Part shown: positions 1 to 8,763 of the stretch, one piece after another | Layout: the number at the start of each line of letters is the position of its first letter | Numbering within the stretch: position 1 is the first letter of the stretch | Source: Cellulomonas sp. Root485 | GTDB taxonomy: Bacteria; Actinomycetota; Actinomycetes; Actinomycetales; Cellulomonadaceae | Assembly: GCF_001426705.1 (NCBI RefSeq) | Contig: NZ_LMFC01000001.1 | Span: forward strand, 62,651-126,650 | Reading direction: 5' to 3' | Length of the DNA stretch: 64,000 nucleotides | Notes under the pieces: generated by a model | Database searches by the model: none | What the model was told of the DNA's origin: nothing | The model's input: only the letters and a program-made list of their open reading frames with translations | Program-made: the position numbers and the translations under genes

Positions 1-2
1 CC

Positions 3-1073
3 AAGGTCAACGCCTACGTCGACGGACTCATGGCCGCCCAGATCGGGTCCCCGGAGATGGCCGGCAAGGCCGACGACATCCGCCTCATGGGCGACTCCGA
101 CATCCGCGCCGCAGCGGACACGTCGAACCGGCTGCTCCAGATGCCCGTCAAGGAGCTCCGCGAGGGTGGCGTGTCCGGGACGTCGCAGGTCAGCAAGTCG
201 CTCCTGGACCTGCGCAAGACCGTCGAGAGCCTGGACCCCAGCGAGGCCACGATCGGCAAGAAGCTGCTCGGGCTCATCCCGTTCGGGGACTCGCTGACCG
301 ACTACTTCCGCCGGTACGAGAGCTCGCAGAAGCAGATCGACGCCATCGTCCGCGCGCTCTACAACGGGCAGGACGAGCTCCGCAAGGACAACGCGGCGCT
401 GAACCTGGAGAAGCAGCACCTCTGGGACACGATGGCCCGCCTGCACCAGTACATCTACGTCGCGGAGTCGCTGGACCGGCGCCTGGCGACGACGGTCGCG
501 GAGCTCGACGCGACGGATCCGGCGCGTGCCAAGGCGCTGCGCGAGGACGTCCTGTTCTACGTGCGCCAGAAGCACCAGGACCTGCTCACCCAGCTGGCCG
601 TCTCCATCCAGGGCTACCTGGCGATCGACATCATCATCAAGAACAACATCGAGCTCATCAAGGGCGTCGACCGGGCGACGACCACCACGGTCGCCGCCCT
701 GCGCACCGCCGTCATCGTCGCCCAGGCACTGAACAACCAGCGGCTGGTCCTCGACCAGATCACGGCCCTGAACACCACGACGACGGGGCTCATCGCGTCG
801 ACCGCCAAGATGCTCAAGGAGCAGTCGGCGGGCATCCAGGAGCAGGCGGCGCAGGCGACGGTCGGCCTGCCGCAGCTGCAGCAGGCCTTCTCGGACATCT
901 ACGCGACGATGGACTCGATCGACACGTTCAAGGTCAAGGCGCTCGACTCCATGGCGACGACCATCGGCGTGCTCGAGACCGAGACGACCAAGGCGCGCAG
1001 CTACCTCGACCGGGTCAAGCGTGCGGACACCACGGACGTGGCCAGCGGTTCGCTCGACCTCGGCACGAGCTGA
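3..1073 (+). CDS. telA: TelA/KlaA-family toxic anion resistance protein (5' end outside window)
   Basis: The reading frame is open from base 3 through the first in-window ATG at 30 and has no start site near it, so the gene begins upstream of the window. The visible 350 or so residues are almost all helical. They carry the TelA hallmark region, an IPFGDSLTDYFRRYES stretch (about residues 90-110) followed by the NLEKQHLWDTM and YIYVAESLD segments. TelA proteins (PF05816) are cytoplasmic, are linked to tellurite and other envelope or toxic-anion stress, and have no firmly known activity. Here the gene heads the PknG operon, so a role downstream of phospho-signalling is an inference. Family assignment is confident; the function is not. 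Confidence 0.88.
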   Translation, partial: KVNAYVDGLMAAQIGSPEMAGKADDIRLMGDSDIRAAADTSNRLLQMPVKELREGGVSGTSQVSKSLLDLRKTVESLDPSEATIGKKLLGLIPFGDSLTDYFRRYESSQKQIDAIVRALYNGQDELRKDNAALNLEKQHLWDTMARLHQYIYVAESLDRRLATTVAELDATDPARAKALREDVLFYVRQKHQDLLTQLAVSIQGYLAIDIIIKNNIELIKGVDRATTTTVAALRTAVIVAQALNNQRLVLDQITALNTTTTGLIASTAKMLKEQSAGIQEQAAQATVGLPQLQQAFSDIYATMDSIDTFKVKALDSMATTIGVLETETTKARSYLDRVKRADTTDVASGSLDLGTS

Positions 1074-1112
1074 GTGGGCCTGGGTGGGCAGAGGCTCGGG
1101 TAGGCGCCACAC

Positions 1113-1637
1113 ATGAGCTGGATCGCACGCCTGCTGGGGCGGCGTCAGGAGCCCGACGTCCCCGCGGCACCCCCGGCGCCGACGACGGCCGAGATCCTGG
1201 CGTCCGCGCACCAGGTCGAGCAGCAGATCGCGGGCAAGGTCCCGGCCGCGGTCACTGCGCGCGTGCTGCGGATCACCCGCACGGTCGACGACATGGCGCC
1301 GCGCCTGGACCGGCTCGGGGCCGGCAGCAGGCAGGCGCACACCGTCGTCGCCACCGCCACGTCGTACCTGCCCGAGGCCGTGGGCGGGTACCTGCGGCTG
1401 CCGCGCGACTTCGCCGACCGCCGTGTGGTGTCCAAGGGGAAGACGTCGCTCATGGTGCTGTGCGACCAGCTCGACCTGCTCGGGGTCACGCTGGACAAGA
1501 TCTCCGACGCCGTCTCGCGCGAGGACGCCAACGCCCTCGTGGCGCACGGCGCGTTCCTCGCCGAGAAGTTCGGCGGCTCGTCCCTCGCGCTGGCCCCGGA
1601 GGCCGGCCTCGACACCCCGCAGGTGGACCACCCGTGA
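1113..1637 (+). CDS. Unknown small protein of the TelA-PknG operon
   Basis: I do not recognise this 174-residue protein. It starts with a short basic stretch (MSWIARLLGRRQ), then a Pro/Ala-rich tether (about residues 12-25), then a largely helical body with no cysteines beyond one and no transmembrane segment. It lies 39 nt after the TelA gene and its stop overlaps the GTG start of the AAA+ gene (GTGA), so it is probably translated with it. A TAGGCG box sits 6 nt before the ATG, a weak match to the leaderless -10 boxes seen elsewhere in the window, and no good Shine-Dalgarno is present. Possibly an adaptor for TelA or for the AAA+ ATPase; that is only a guess from position. Confidence 0.75.
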   Translation: MSWIARLLGRRQEPDVPAAPPAPTTAEILASAHQVEQQIAGKVPAAVTARVLRITRTVDDMAPRLDRLGAGSRQAHTVVATATSYLPEAVGGYLRLPRDFADRRVVSKGKTSLMVLCDQLDLLGVTLDKISDAVSREDANALVAHGAFLAEKFGGSSLALAPEAGLDTPQVDHP

Positions 1638-3112
1638 CGCTCACCGACGCGCTCGACACCCTCGCGACGGCCGGCGCGGCCGCCGGGCTGGAGGGCGCCG
1701 CCGTCCGCGACGAGGGCGCACGCCTCGCAGCCGCCGTCGCCGAGTCGATCCCGGGGGCCGCGACCGGCTGGCTCGCCGCCGTCGGAGCACCGGACGCGAC
1801 GTTCGGGGCGTTCTTCGCGGCGGCGTCCAGTGCGCGTCGCTGGCGGTCGGCGCCCACCGACCTGCTGACCGGGCTCGTCGGCACCCCGCACGCCGAGCCG
1901 TACGCGGCGGCGCTCGCGGAGGTGGTGTCCGCGGCGTGCGACCTCGGTCCGGCCCCGATCGACGTGATCGCGCGCGCGTCGGCCACCGCCGCGGTCCAGC
2001 GGGCCGCGGTGCACGGGACCGTCGCGAGGCCCGCCGAGCCGCCGTCGGCGTTCGACCTGCCGCGCGTCGACCCGTCGGCGTTCGACCTGTCCGCGCTGTC
2101 GCTGCCGCCGCTCCCGGAGGCAGGGGAGCCCGGCCTTGTCCCGGTCCATGCGACGCCCGCCGCCGGCACCACGTTCGTGCCCGAGGAGAAGCCCGCCAAG
2201 ACCCTCGAGGAGCTGCTCGCCGAGCTCGACGCCCTCGTCGGCCTGAACCGCGTGAAGGCCGAGATCCGGCAGCAGACGCAGCTGCTGCGCGTCGAACGCC
2301 TGCGCACCGAGGCCGGGCTGACCGCGCCGACCCTGACCCGGCACCTGGTGTTCCTGGGCAACCCCGGGACCGGCAAGACGACGGTCGCGCGGCTGGTCGC
2401 CGGGATCTACCGCGCGCTCGGGCTGCTCTCGAAGGGCCACCTGGTCGAGGTCGACCGTTCCGAGCTCGTCGCGGGGTACCTGGGGCAGACCGCCGTGAAG
2501 ACGTCCGAGGTCGTCGCGACGGCCCTGGGCGGCGTCCTGTTCGTCGACGAGGCGTACGGCCTGGCGGAGGATCAGTACGGCGCCGAGGCCGTGAACACCC
2601 TGGTCAAGGACATGGAGGACCACCGCGACGACCTCGTGGTGATCGTCGCGGGCTACCCCGGGCCGATGGCCACGTTCCTCGCCACCAACCCCGGGCTGGA
2701 GAGCCGGTTCTCCACGACCGTCGAGTTCGACGACTACACGGACGCCGAGCTGCGCGAGATCTTCGCCCGCGCCGCGAGCAAGGCCGACTTCGAGCCGACC
2801 CCCGACTGCCTGGCGCGGTTCGAGGAGCTGGCGTCGCTGCAGATCCGCGACGAGGGCTTCGGCAACGGCCGCTACGCCCGCAACGTGCTGGACCAGGCGA
2901 TCACCCGGCACGCCTGGCGGCTGCGGGACGTTGAGCAACCGACGGTGGACCAGCTGCGGCTGATCCTCCCGGAGGACCTGGTCCCGGCGCCTGACGAGAC
3001 CGCGAGCACGGACGTGACCGAGAAGGCCGCCGAGCCCGTCGAGAACGCCGAGCCCGCCGAGCCCGTCGAGAACGCCGAGAACGAGCACGACCACATCGAG
3101 GAGTCCGCGTGA
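1634..3112 (+). CDS. CbbX/SpoVK-type AAA+ ATPase
   Basis: A 492-residue protein from GTG 1634, chosen because it forms a GTGA overlap with the preceding stop; an in-frame extension to 1460 would bury the upstream gene. Residues 1-170 are an Ala-rich helical region of unknown role. The AAA+ core follows: ELDALVGLNRVK lead-in, Walker A GNPGTGKTT near 242-250, Walker B VLFVDEAYGL near 305, a VAGYP sensor-1 region and an ESRF arginine finger. This is the CbbX/SpoVK branch, hexameric remodelling ATPases. The C-terminus is an acidic EPVENAEPAEPVENAE repeat, likely disordered. The substrate is unknown; the operon suggests remodelling of a partner in the PknG pathway. It overlaps the GlnX gene by 4 nt. 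Confidence 0.9.
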   Translation: MTLTDALDTLATAGAAAGLEGAAVRDEGARLAAAVAESIPGAATGWLAAVGAPDATFGAFFAAASSARRWRSAPTDLLTGLVGTPHAEPYAAALAEVVSAACDLGPAPIDVIARASATAAVQRAAVHGTVARPAEPPSAFDLPRVDPSAFDLSALSLPPLPEAGEPGLVPVHATPAAGTTFVPEEKPAKTLEELLAELDALVGLNRVKAEIRQQTQLLRVERLRTEAGLTAPTLTRHLVFLGNPGTGKTTVARLVAGIYRALGLLSKGHLVEVDRSELVAGYLGQTAVKTSEVVATALGGVLFVDEAYGLAEDQYGAEAVNTLVKDMEDHRDDLVVIVAGYPGPMATFLATNPGLESRFSTTVEFDDYTDAELREIFARAASKADFEPTPDCLARFEELASLQIRDEGFGNGRYARNVLDQAITRHAWRLRDVEQPTVDQLRLILPEDLVPAPDETASTDVTEKAAEPVENAEPAEPVENAENEHDHIEESA

Positions 3113-4401
3113 CGCAGACCATCGCCCCGAATGCGGCACCTCCCGCCGCGGTGCCGACCGCGGCGCCCGCGCCCGTGCACCGGACCGGGCTGCGCGGCGC
3201 GCTGAGTCGCACCCCGGGACGCCTGCGCGTCGCGGGCGTCGTCGCTGTGATCGCCGCCGCCGCGGTGGGCGTGGTCGGCCTGAACGCCGGCCTGGCGCAG
3301 TCGCAGGCCCTGTCGGACGCGGACGCGGACACCACGCAGCTCGTCGGCATCCAGGATGTGCGCAACGACCTCGTGATCGCCGACGCGACGGCGACGAACG
3401 CGTTCCTGGTGGGCGGTCTGGAACCGTCCGAGCAGCGCGCGCGGTACGACGAGGCCGTCGCGTCCGCCGCGAACGGGCTCGCGCAGCTGGCGGGGTCCAA
3501 CGCCGCCGACGCCGAGCTGCTGGGCCAGGCGACCGCCGGGCTGACCACGTACACGGGGCTGGTCGAGCAGGCCCGCGCCAACAACCGCCAGGGCTTCCCG
3601 GTGGGCGCCGCGTACCTCGACCAGGCGTCCGCGGTCCTGCGCAGCGACGTGCTCCCGCAGCTCGACGAGCTGGTGCAGGCCAACAGCGACCGCGTGGACG
3701 CATCGTTCGACTCCGTCGGCTCGGTGCCGTGGCTGCTGGCGCTCGGCATCCTCGCGCTCGCGGCGCTCGTCGTGGTGCAGGTCTGGCTGGCGGGCCGCAC
3801 GCACCGGCGGCTGAACTCGGGCCTGTTCTGGTCCACGGTCCTGGCGCTCGCGGCGACGATCGCGGGAGCCTTCGTGCTCGGCTCGACCGCGCAGCGCGCC
3901 GCCGACGTCCGCAACGGCCCGTACGACGAGACGGTGTCGGTCTCCAGCGCGTACTCGCTGGCCAACAACGCGAAGTCGATGGAGTCGTTCACGCTGATCA
4001 AGCGCGGCTCTGGCGCGGCGTACGAGGAGCAGTTCGTCGCCGAGACGACCCAGGCCGCGGAGCTGCTCGCCCGCGACACCGTCGACCCGGCGCTCGCGCC
4101 GCTGTTCGACGACTGGCTCGCGGCGCACGCCCAGATTCGGGCGCTCGACGACGGCGGCGACTGGGACGGCGCCGTCGCCCTCGCGATCAGCGACGAGCCG
4201 AACGCGCCCAACGATGTGTTCGCGACGTTCTCGGCGGCCGCGGAGAGCAGCCTCGACGCCAGCGCGCAGCTGACGAACGAGGGCCTGTCCGGGGCAGGCG
4301 GGTCCGTGGTCCGCATCGGCTGGCTGATGCTGATCGTCGGTCTGCTCGCGGCGGTCCTGTCCTGGCGCGGCATCTCGAAGCGAGTGGAGGAGTACCGATG
4401 A
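3109..4401 (+). CDS. glnX: GlnX-like four-helix membrane sensor subunit
   Basis: A 430-residue membrane protein with four predicted transmembrane helices, at about 40-63, 205-228, 242-265 and 402-424. Two large extracytoplasmic helical loops lie between them. It sits directly before a glutamate-binding lipoprotein gene and in the same operon as PknG, the arrangement of glnX-glnH-pknG in Mycobacterium and Corynebacterium. There GlnX is thought to carry the amino-acid signal from GlnH across the membrane to PknG. Length (about 440 in M. tuberculosis) and topology agree. The assignment rests on topology and gene context more than on sequence motifs. GTG start in a GTGA overlap with the ATPase gene; its stop overlaps the glnH ATG. 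Confidence 0.8.
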   Translation: MTQTIAPNAAPPAAVPTAAPAPVHRTGLRGALSRTPGRLRVAGVVAVIAAAAVGVVGLNAGLAQSQALSDADADTTQLVGIQDVRNDLVIADATATNAFLVGGLEPSEQRARYDEAVASAANGLAQLAGSNAADAELLGQATAGLTTYTGLVEQARANNRQGFPVGAAYLDQASAVLRSDVLPQLDELVQANSDRVDASFDSVGSVPWLLALGILALAALVVVQVWLAGRTHRRLNSGLFWSTVLALAATIAGAFVLGSTAQRAADVRNGPYDETVSVSSAYSLANNAKSMESFTLIKRGSGAAYEEQFVAETTQAAELLARDTVDPALAPLFDDWLAAHAQIRALDDGGDWDGAVALAISDEPNAPNDVFATFSAAAESSLDASAQLTNEGLSGAGGSVVRIGWLMLIVGLLAAVLSWRGISKRVEEYR

Positions 4402-5369
4402 CCAGGACCCGATCGACAACTACGTTCGGGGCGGCCGTCGCCGCGCTCGCCCTGCTCGCCGGCTGTGCCGGTGCACCCGCCGCAGCGCCGGTGTCCCAGC
4501 AGGAGGTGACTGCCCAGCAGGTGGCGGCGCCGGTCGCCGTTCCTCCCGTGGCGGCGTGCGAGAACGGACTCCTCCCCACGGCGTCCTACGACCCGGGGCC
4601 GGGCGGCGGCTCGGTCCAGGCGATCCGTGACCGCGGCGCCCTGCGGGTCGGCGTCTCTGCCGACACCCTGCTGATGGGCTCCCGCAACCCGTTGTCCGGG
4701 CAGATCGAGGGCTTCGACATCGACATGCTGAACGCGGTCTCCACCGCGATCTTCGGCAAGCCGACCCCTCTGCAGTTCCGCGTCATCACGTCCGCCCAGC
4801 GGCTCGAGGTGCTGGAGAACCATGAGGTCGACCTGGTGGCCCGCACGTTCACCATGAACTGCGAGCGCTGGGAGACCATCGCGTTCTCCGCCGAGTACCT
4901 GACCGCCGGCCAGAAGGTGCTGGTCACGCGGGACTCGGAGGCGGCGAGCATCGAGGACCTCGAGGCGCTGGGCGACCAGCGCGTCTGCGCCCCCGAGGGC
5001 ACCACGACCCTGGAGCGGCTCCAGGAGACGTACCCCGGGGTCGAGGCGGTCAGCGCCCCGACGCACACGGGCTGCCTGGTGCTCTTCCAGCAGGGCAAGG
5101 TCGAGGCCATCACGGGTGACGACACGATCCTCGCCGGGTTCGTCGCGCAGGACCCCTACGCGAAGGTCGTCGGGGAGGCGTTCAGCGCCGAGCCGTACGG
5201 CATCGGGGTCGCGGCGGACCAGCTCGACCTCGTGCAGTTCGTCAACGGCGTGCTCGACCAGGCCAAGGCGGACGGCTCCTGGGCGGCCTCGTACACCACG
5301 TGGCTCGGCGCCCTCGGCGCCGCGCCCGCGCCGCCGGTCTCGGTGTACGGGCGGGTCGGCAGCCCGTGA
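4398..5369 (+). CDS. glnH: GlnH, amino-acid-binding lipoprotein
   Basis: A 323-residue solute-binding protein of the ABC type-3 (glutamate/aspartate) family. The N-terminus has a basic region, a hydrophobic stretch and a lipobox LLAGC, so the mature protein is tethered to the outer face of the membrane. The binding fold begins at a typical AIRDRGALRVGVS strand and continues with GFDIDMLNAV. No ABC permease or ATPase gene is present nearby, which fits a sensor role, as shown for mycobacterial GlnH that feeds Asp/Glu availability to PknG through GlnX. ATG 4398 overlaps the glnX stop (ATGA), fixing the start. Confidence 0.9.
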   Translation: MTRTRSTTTFGAAVAALALLAGCAGAPAAAPVSQQEVTAQQVAAPVAVPPVAACENGLLPTASYDPGPGGGSVQAIRDRGALRVGVSADTLLMGSRNPLSGQIEGFDIDMLNAVSTAIFGKPTPLQFRVITSAQRLEVLENHEVDLVARTFTMNCERWETIAFSAEYLTAGQKVLVTRDSEAASIEDLEALGDQRVCAPEGTTTLERLQETYPGVEAVSAPTHTGCLVLFQQGKVEAITGDDTILAGFVAQDPYAKVVGEAFSAEPYGIGVAADQLDLVQFVNGVLDQAKADGSWAASYTTWLGALGAAPAPPVSVYGRVGSP

Positions 5370-6475
5370 GCGGACCTGACGCGCCGGAGGCGCCCGGCAG
5401 GCTCGGGGAGCCCATCCCCGCGCCGCAGCTGCTCCGGTACCTCAGCGGGCTCGAGGCGTGGCTGGCGCACCGCCGCGCGGAGCTGGACCGGCTGGACCAG
5501 GCGGCGCAGGCGTCGCCCGCCTCCGAGAGCTACACCGACGACGTGCTGCTCGCGCTGACCATGTGGCAGGCGATCCGGACCCGCACCGACGAGCTGGTCG
5601 CGGTGTGGGACTCGGGCCGGGCGGACGCGGTGGACCGCGAGAAGATGTCGCAGCTGGTCTGGGGGCGCCTGGACTCGGGTCTCGGTGCCGCGCTGGTGTC
5701 CCTGGTCGAGGCCGTGACCCTGTGCGACGCGATGATCTCCCAGGTCCGGGCGCGTCTGTCGTTCGACCCGGACACCGCCGACCAGGCCGCCCGGCTGCGC
5801 GGACTGCGCGCGGGGCTGGTCCGGGCGGAGGACCTCGCGGGCGTCGACTCCGCCGCGCGCGAGCTCGTCGCGACCCTGCGGACGCGCGAGCAGAAGCTCG
5901 TCGCGCAGGCGGCCCGCGGCGCCGACATCTCCGGCCCGCTGGCCGAGCTCGAGGCGCGCGCGGCGCTCGCGGAGCGCGACCTCATCGTGCAGGTGTCCCA
6001 GCGGCGCACGCTGGAGAAGGGCCGCGCCGACGCGCGCGCCACGATGGCGGCCCTGGAGCTGCGGGAGCCCACGCTGCACCAGCTGGCCGACCGCTGCCGC
6101 CGCGAGATCGCGCACCCGCCCAGGCTCGCGGTGCCGGACGTCTCCCGGCTGGGCGAGGTGCCGGGCACGCGTACCGAGCTCGACGCGTTCGTGGACCGGC
6201 TCGCGGCCGTCGGCCGGGCGTTCGACACGGTCGCCGACGCCTACAGCGCGCCCCTGCGCGAGCGGGCGGAGCTGCGCTACCGGCTGGAGGGCGCACGCGC
6301 CGCGGCCGACGCGAACGGCCGCAGCTCCTCCCCGACGGTCCGCTCCGGCTACGACGAGGCCCGCGAGGTCGTCGCCCAGACACCCTGTGACCTCACCCTG
6401 ACCCGCTTCCTCGTGGAGCAGTACGAGTACCTCACCCGAGACCTGCCCACGGTGGGTCAGGAGGGACGACGATGA
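5366..6475 (+). CDS. Coiled-coil protein of the PknG operon, unknown function
   Basis: A 369-residue soluble protein starting at GTG 5366 in a GTGA overlap with glnH. It is almost entirely charged helix: HRRAELDRLDQAA, RTREQKLVAQAARG and ELEARAALAERDL look like coiled coil, and there is no transmembrane or catalytic motif that I can identify. Its stop overlaps the pknG ATG. It has no counterpart in the mycobacterial glnX-glnH-pknG set. It could be a scaffold between the membrane sensor and PknG; this is inferred from position only. Confidence 0.8.
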   Translation: MSGPDAPEAPGRLGEPIPAPQLLRYLSGLEAWLAHRRAELDRLDQAAQASPASESYTDDVLLALTMWQAIRTRTDELVAVWDSGRADAVDREKMSQLVWGRLDSGLGAALVSLVEAVTLCDAMISQVRARLSFDPDTADQAARLRGLRAGLVRAEDLAGVDSAARELVATLRTREQKLVAQAARGADISGPLAELEARAALAERDLIVQVSQRRTLEKGRADARATMAALELREPTLHQLADRCRREIAHPPRLAVPDVSRLGEVPGTRTELDAFVDRLAAVGRAFDTVADAYSAPLRERAELRYRLEGARAAADANGRSSSPTVRSGYDEAREVVAQTPCDLTLTRFLVEQYEYLTRDLPTVGQEGRR

Positions 6476-8763
6476 TCGCCTGCACCGAACCGGGTTGCAC
6501 CGGCACCTACGAGGACGGCTACTGCAACGTCTGCGGCTCACCGCAGACGGCGACGGCAGCCGGGGCCCCTGCGTCCGCCACCTCGCTCCTGGGCACGGGG
6601 GTCGCGCAGGCGAGCCCGGACCGCTCGGCGGCGGCCGCCGACCCCGACGCCGAGCGCTCGACGCGCACCGGCCGGACCAGCTCCAGCCGGCTGGCCACGG
6701 CCGCGCTCGGCTCGGCGCGCACGATGGCGACGGGCGGCTCGCGGCCGACGCGTCGGGTCGGCACGTCGTCGACCCGGCTGCGCGGCGCCCGGCTGGGTGC
6801 CGGGCTCACGACCGTCCCGCCCGCACCGGTGCAGGACCCGCTGCAGGCGGTCATGGCCGTCGCCGAGGTGCCCGAGCGCAAGCGGTTCTGCCCGGCGTGC
6901 GGCGCCGAGGTGGGCCGGTCGCGCGACGGCGTGCCCGGCCGGACGGCCGGCTTCTGCCCGAAGTGCGGCAACCGGTTCGACTTCACGCCGTCGCTGAACC
7001 CGGGCGACGTGGTCGGTGGCCAGTACGAGGTCGTCGGCTGCCTGGCGCACGGTGGTCTCGGCTGGATCTACCTGGCGCGCGACCGCAACGTCTCGGGCCG
7101 CTGGGTGGTGCTCAAGGGCCTGCTCAACTCCGGGGACCCGGACGCGTACGCCGCGGCGATCTCCGAGCGGCAGTTCCTGGCGGAGGTCGAGCACCCGCTG
7201 ATCGTCGAGATCTACAACTTCGCCATGCACGAGGGCGCCGGCTACACCGTCATGGAGTTCGTCGGCGGCCGGTCGCTCAAGCAGATCCTGCAGGACCGCC
7301 GGGACGCGGCGGGTGGTGTGAACACGCCCCTGCCGGTGGACCAGGCGCTCGCGTTCGTCCTCGAGATCCTGCCCGCGTTCGCGTACCTGCACGACGTCGG
7401 GCTGCTGTTCTGCGACTTCAAGCCGGACAACGTGATCCAGCAGGGCGACGCGGTCAAGCTCATCGACCTCGGCGGCGTGCGCCGGGTCGACGACCTGGAC
7501 TCGGCGATCTTCGGCACGGTCGGCTACCAGGCGCCCGAGGTGCCCGAGGTGGGGCCGTCGGTGGCCTCCGACATCTACACGATCGGCCGCACCCTGGCCA
7601 CGCTGGTGCTCGACTTCCGCGGCAACACGAGCACCTACGTGGCATCGTTGCCGGCCGTGTCGGACACCCCGGTGTTCCAGACGTACGACTCGTTCTACCG
7701 GCTCCTGGCCAAGGCGTGCGCGGTCGACCCGTCGGACCGGTTCGCGACGGTCGACGAGCTGCGCGCGCAGGTCCTCGGCGTGCTGCGCGAGGTCGTCGCC
7801 ACCGACCGCGGGCCCGGCAGCCCGGCGCTGCACTCGGCCGCCTCGGTCCTGTTCGAGGCGCCCACGTCCGACGAGGCCGGCCACCCGCTGGCCTGGGACC
7901 AGCTGCCCGCCCTCAAGGTCGACGCGAGCGACCCGGCCGCGAGCTGGCTGGCGGGCGTCAACGTGAGCAACCCGCAGCAGCGCATCGCCGCCCTGGCTGA
8001 CGCGCCGCAGGAGACCGTCGAGGTCCGGCTGCGGCGCACGACCGCGGCCATCGAGGCGGGGGAGCAGCAGCTCGTCGACCAGACGATCGCCCAGATCCTG
8101 GAGGAGGACCCGTGGGAGTGGCGCGCCGCCTGGCTGGGCGGGCTCGCGCAGCTGAGCACCAACGACCCGGTCGCGGCGCGCGCGTCGTTCAACGCCGTCT
8201 ACGGCCAGGTGCCCGGCGAGCTGGCGCCGAAGCTCGCGCTGGCCACCGCGTGCGAGCTGAGCGGCGAGCCGGACATCGCGGAGTCGCTCTACATCATCTG
8301 CGCACGCTCCGACGCCAACTACACGGCCCCGGCCGCGTTCGGGCTGGCCCGCATCCGCCGCGCGCGGGGCGACCTGCGCGGGGCGCTCGCCGCGCTCGAC
8401 CTGGTCACCCCCACCCGCAGCTCCTACGTGGACGCCCGGATGATGCGCGCGCAGCTGCTGGCCACGTCGAGCGGCGACCTCACGTCCCTGTCCGACGCGC
8501 TCGCGAGCGTGCAGGCCGTGTCGATCGAGCCGCGGGTCCGGGCCGCCCTGCGGGTCGACGTGCTGGGGTCGGCGCTCGCGGTCGTGCTCGACAAGGGCCC
8601 GTCGACGACCGTCCAGGTGGGTGGCGTGCCGGCGCAGGAGCCGGAGCTGCGCGACGCGCTCGAGGCGGCGCTGCGGGAGTCCGCCGTGCTGAACGACGAC
8701 CACGACGAACGGATCGCGCTGGTCGACCAGGCCAACGCGGTCCGTCGGTGGACCACGTGGTGA
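6472..8763 (+). CDS. pknG: PknG-type serine/threonine protein kinase
   Basis: A 763-residue cytosolic kinase with PknG architecture. Order: an extra N-terminal C4 zinc ribbon (C4, C9, C18, C21); a low-complexity Ser/Thr/Arg linker with possible autophosphorylation sites; a rubredoxin-like CPACG...CPKCG metal site (about 141-172); the kinase domain from about 182 with catalytic Lys215, the non-RD loop CDFKPDN (Asp315) and IDLGG (Asp332) in place of DFG; then a helical TPR region (about 490-700). PknG controls central nitrogen and carbon flux by phosphorylating FHA proteins (GarA/OdhI) in response to amino acids. Here GlnH and GlnX lie upstream and a phosphatase and FHA protein downstream, all in one operon. 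Start ATG overlaps the previous stop. Confidence 0.95.
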   Translation: MIACTEPGCTGTYEDGYCNVCGSPQTATAAGAPASATSLLGTGVAQASPDRSAAAADPDAERSTRTGRTSSSRLATAALGSARTMATGGSRPTRRVGTSSTRLRGARLGAGLTTVPPAPVQDPLQAVMAVAEVPERKRFCPACGAEVGRSRDGVPGRTAGFCPKCGNRFDFTPSLNPGDVVGGQYEVVGCLAHGGLGWIYLARDRNVSGRWVVLKGLLNSGDPDAYAAAISERQFLAEVEHPLIVEIYNFAMHEGAGYTVMEFVGGRSLKQILQDRRDAAGGVNTPLPVDQALAFVLEILPAFAYLHDVGLLFCDFKPDNVIQQGDAVKLIDLGGVRRVDDLDSAIFGTVGYQAPEVPEVGPSVASDIYTIGRTLATLVLDFRGNTSTYVASLPAVSDTPVFQTYDSFYRLLAKACAVDPSDRFATVDELRAQVLGVLREVVATDRGPGSPALHSAASVLFEAPTSDEAGHPLAWDQLPALKVDASDPAASWLAGVNVSNPQQRIAALADAPQETVEVRLRRTTAAIEAGEQQLVDQTIAQILEEDPWEWRAAWLGGLAQLSTNDPVAARASFNAVYGQVPGELAPKLALATACELSGEPDIAESLYIICARSDANYTAPAAFGLARIRRARGDLRGALAALDLVTPTRSSYVDARMMRAQLLATSSGDLTSLSDALASVQAVSIEPRVRAALRVDVLGSALAVVLDKGPSTTVQVGGVPAQEPELRDALEAALRESAVLNDDHDERIALVDQANAVRRWTTW

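Noticed and set aside
1460..1633. N-terminal extension of the AAA+ gene to 1460
   Set aside because: It would read through the coding region of the preceding gene in another frame; GTG 1634 in a GTGA overlap matches the pattern of the whole operon.
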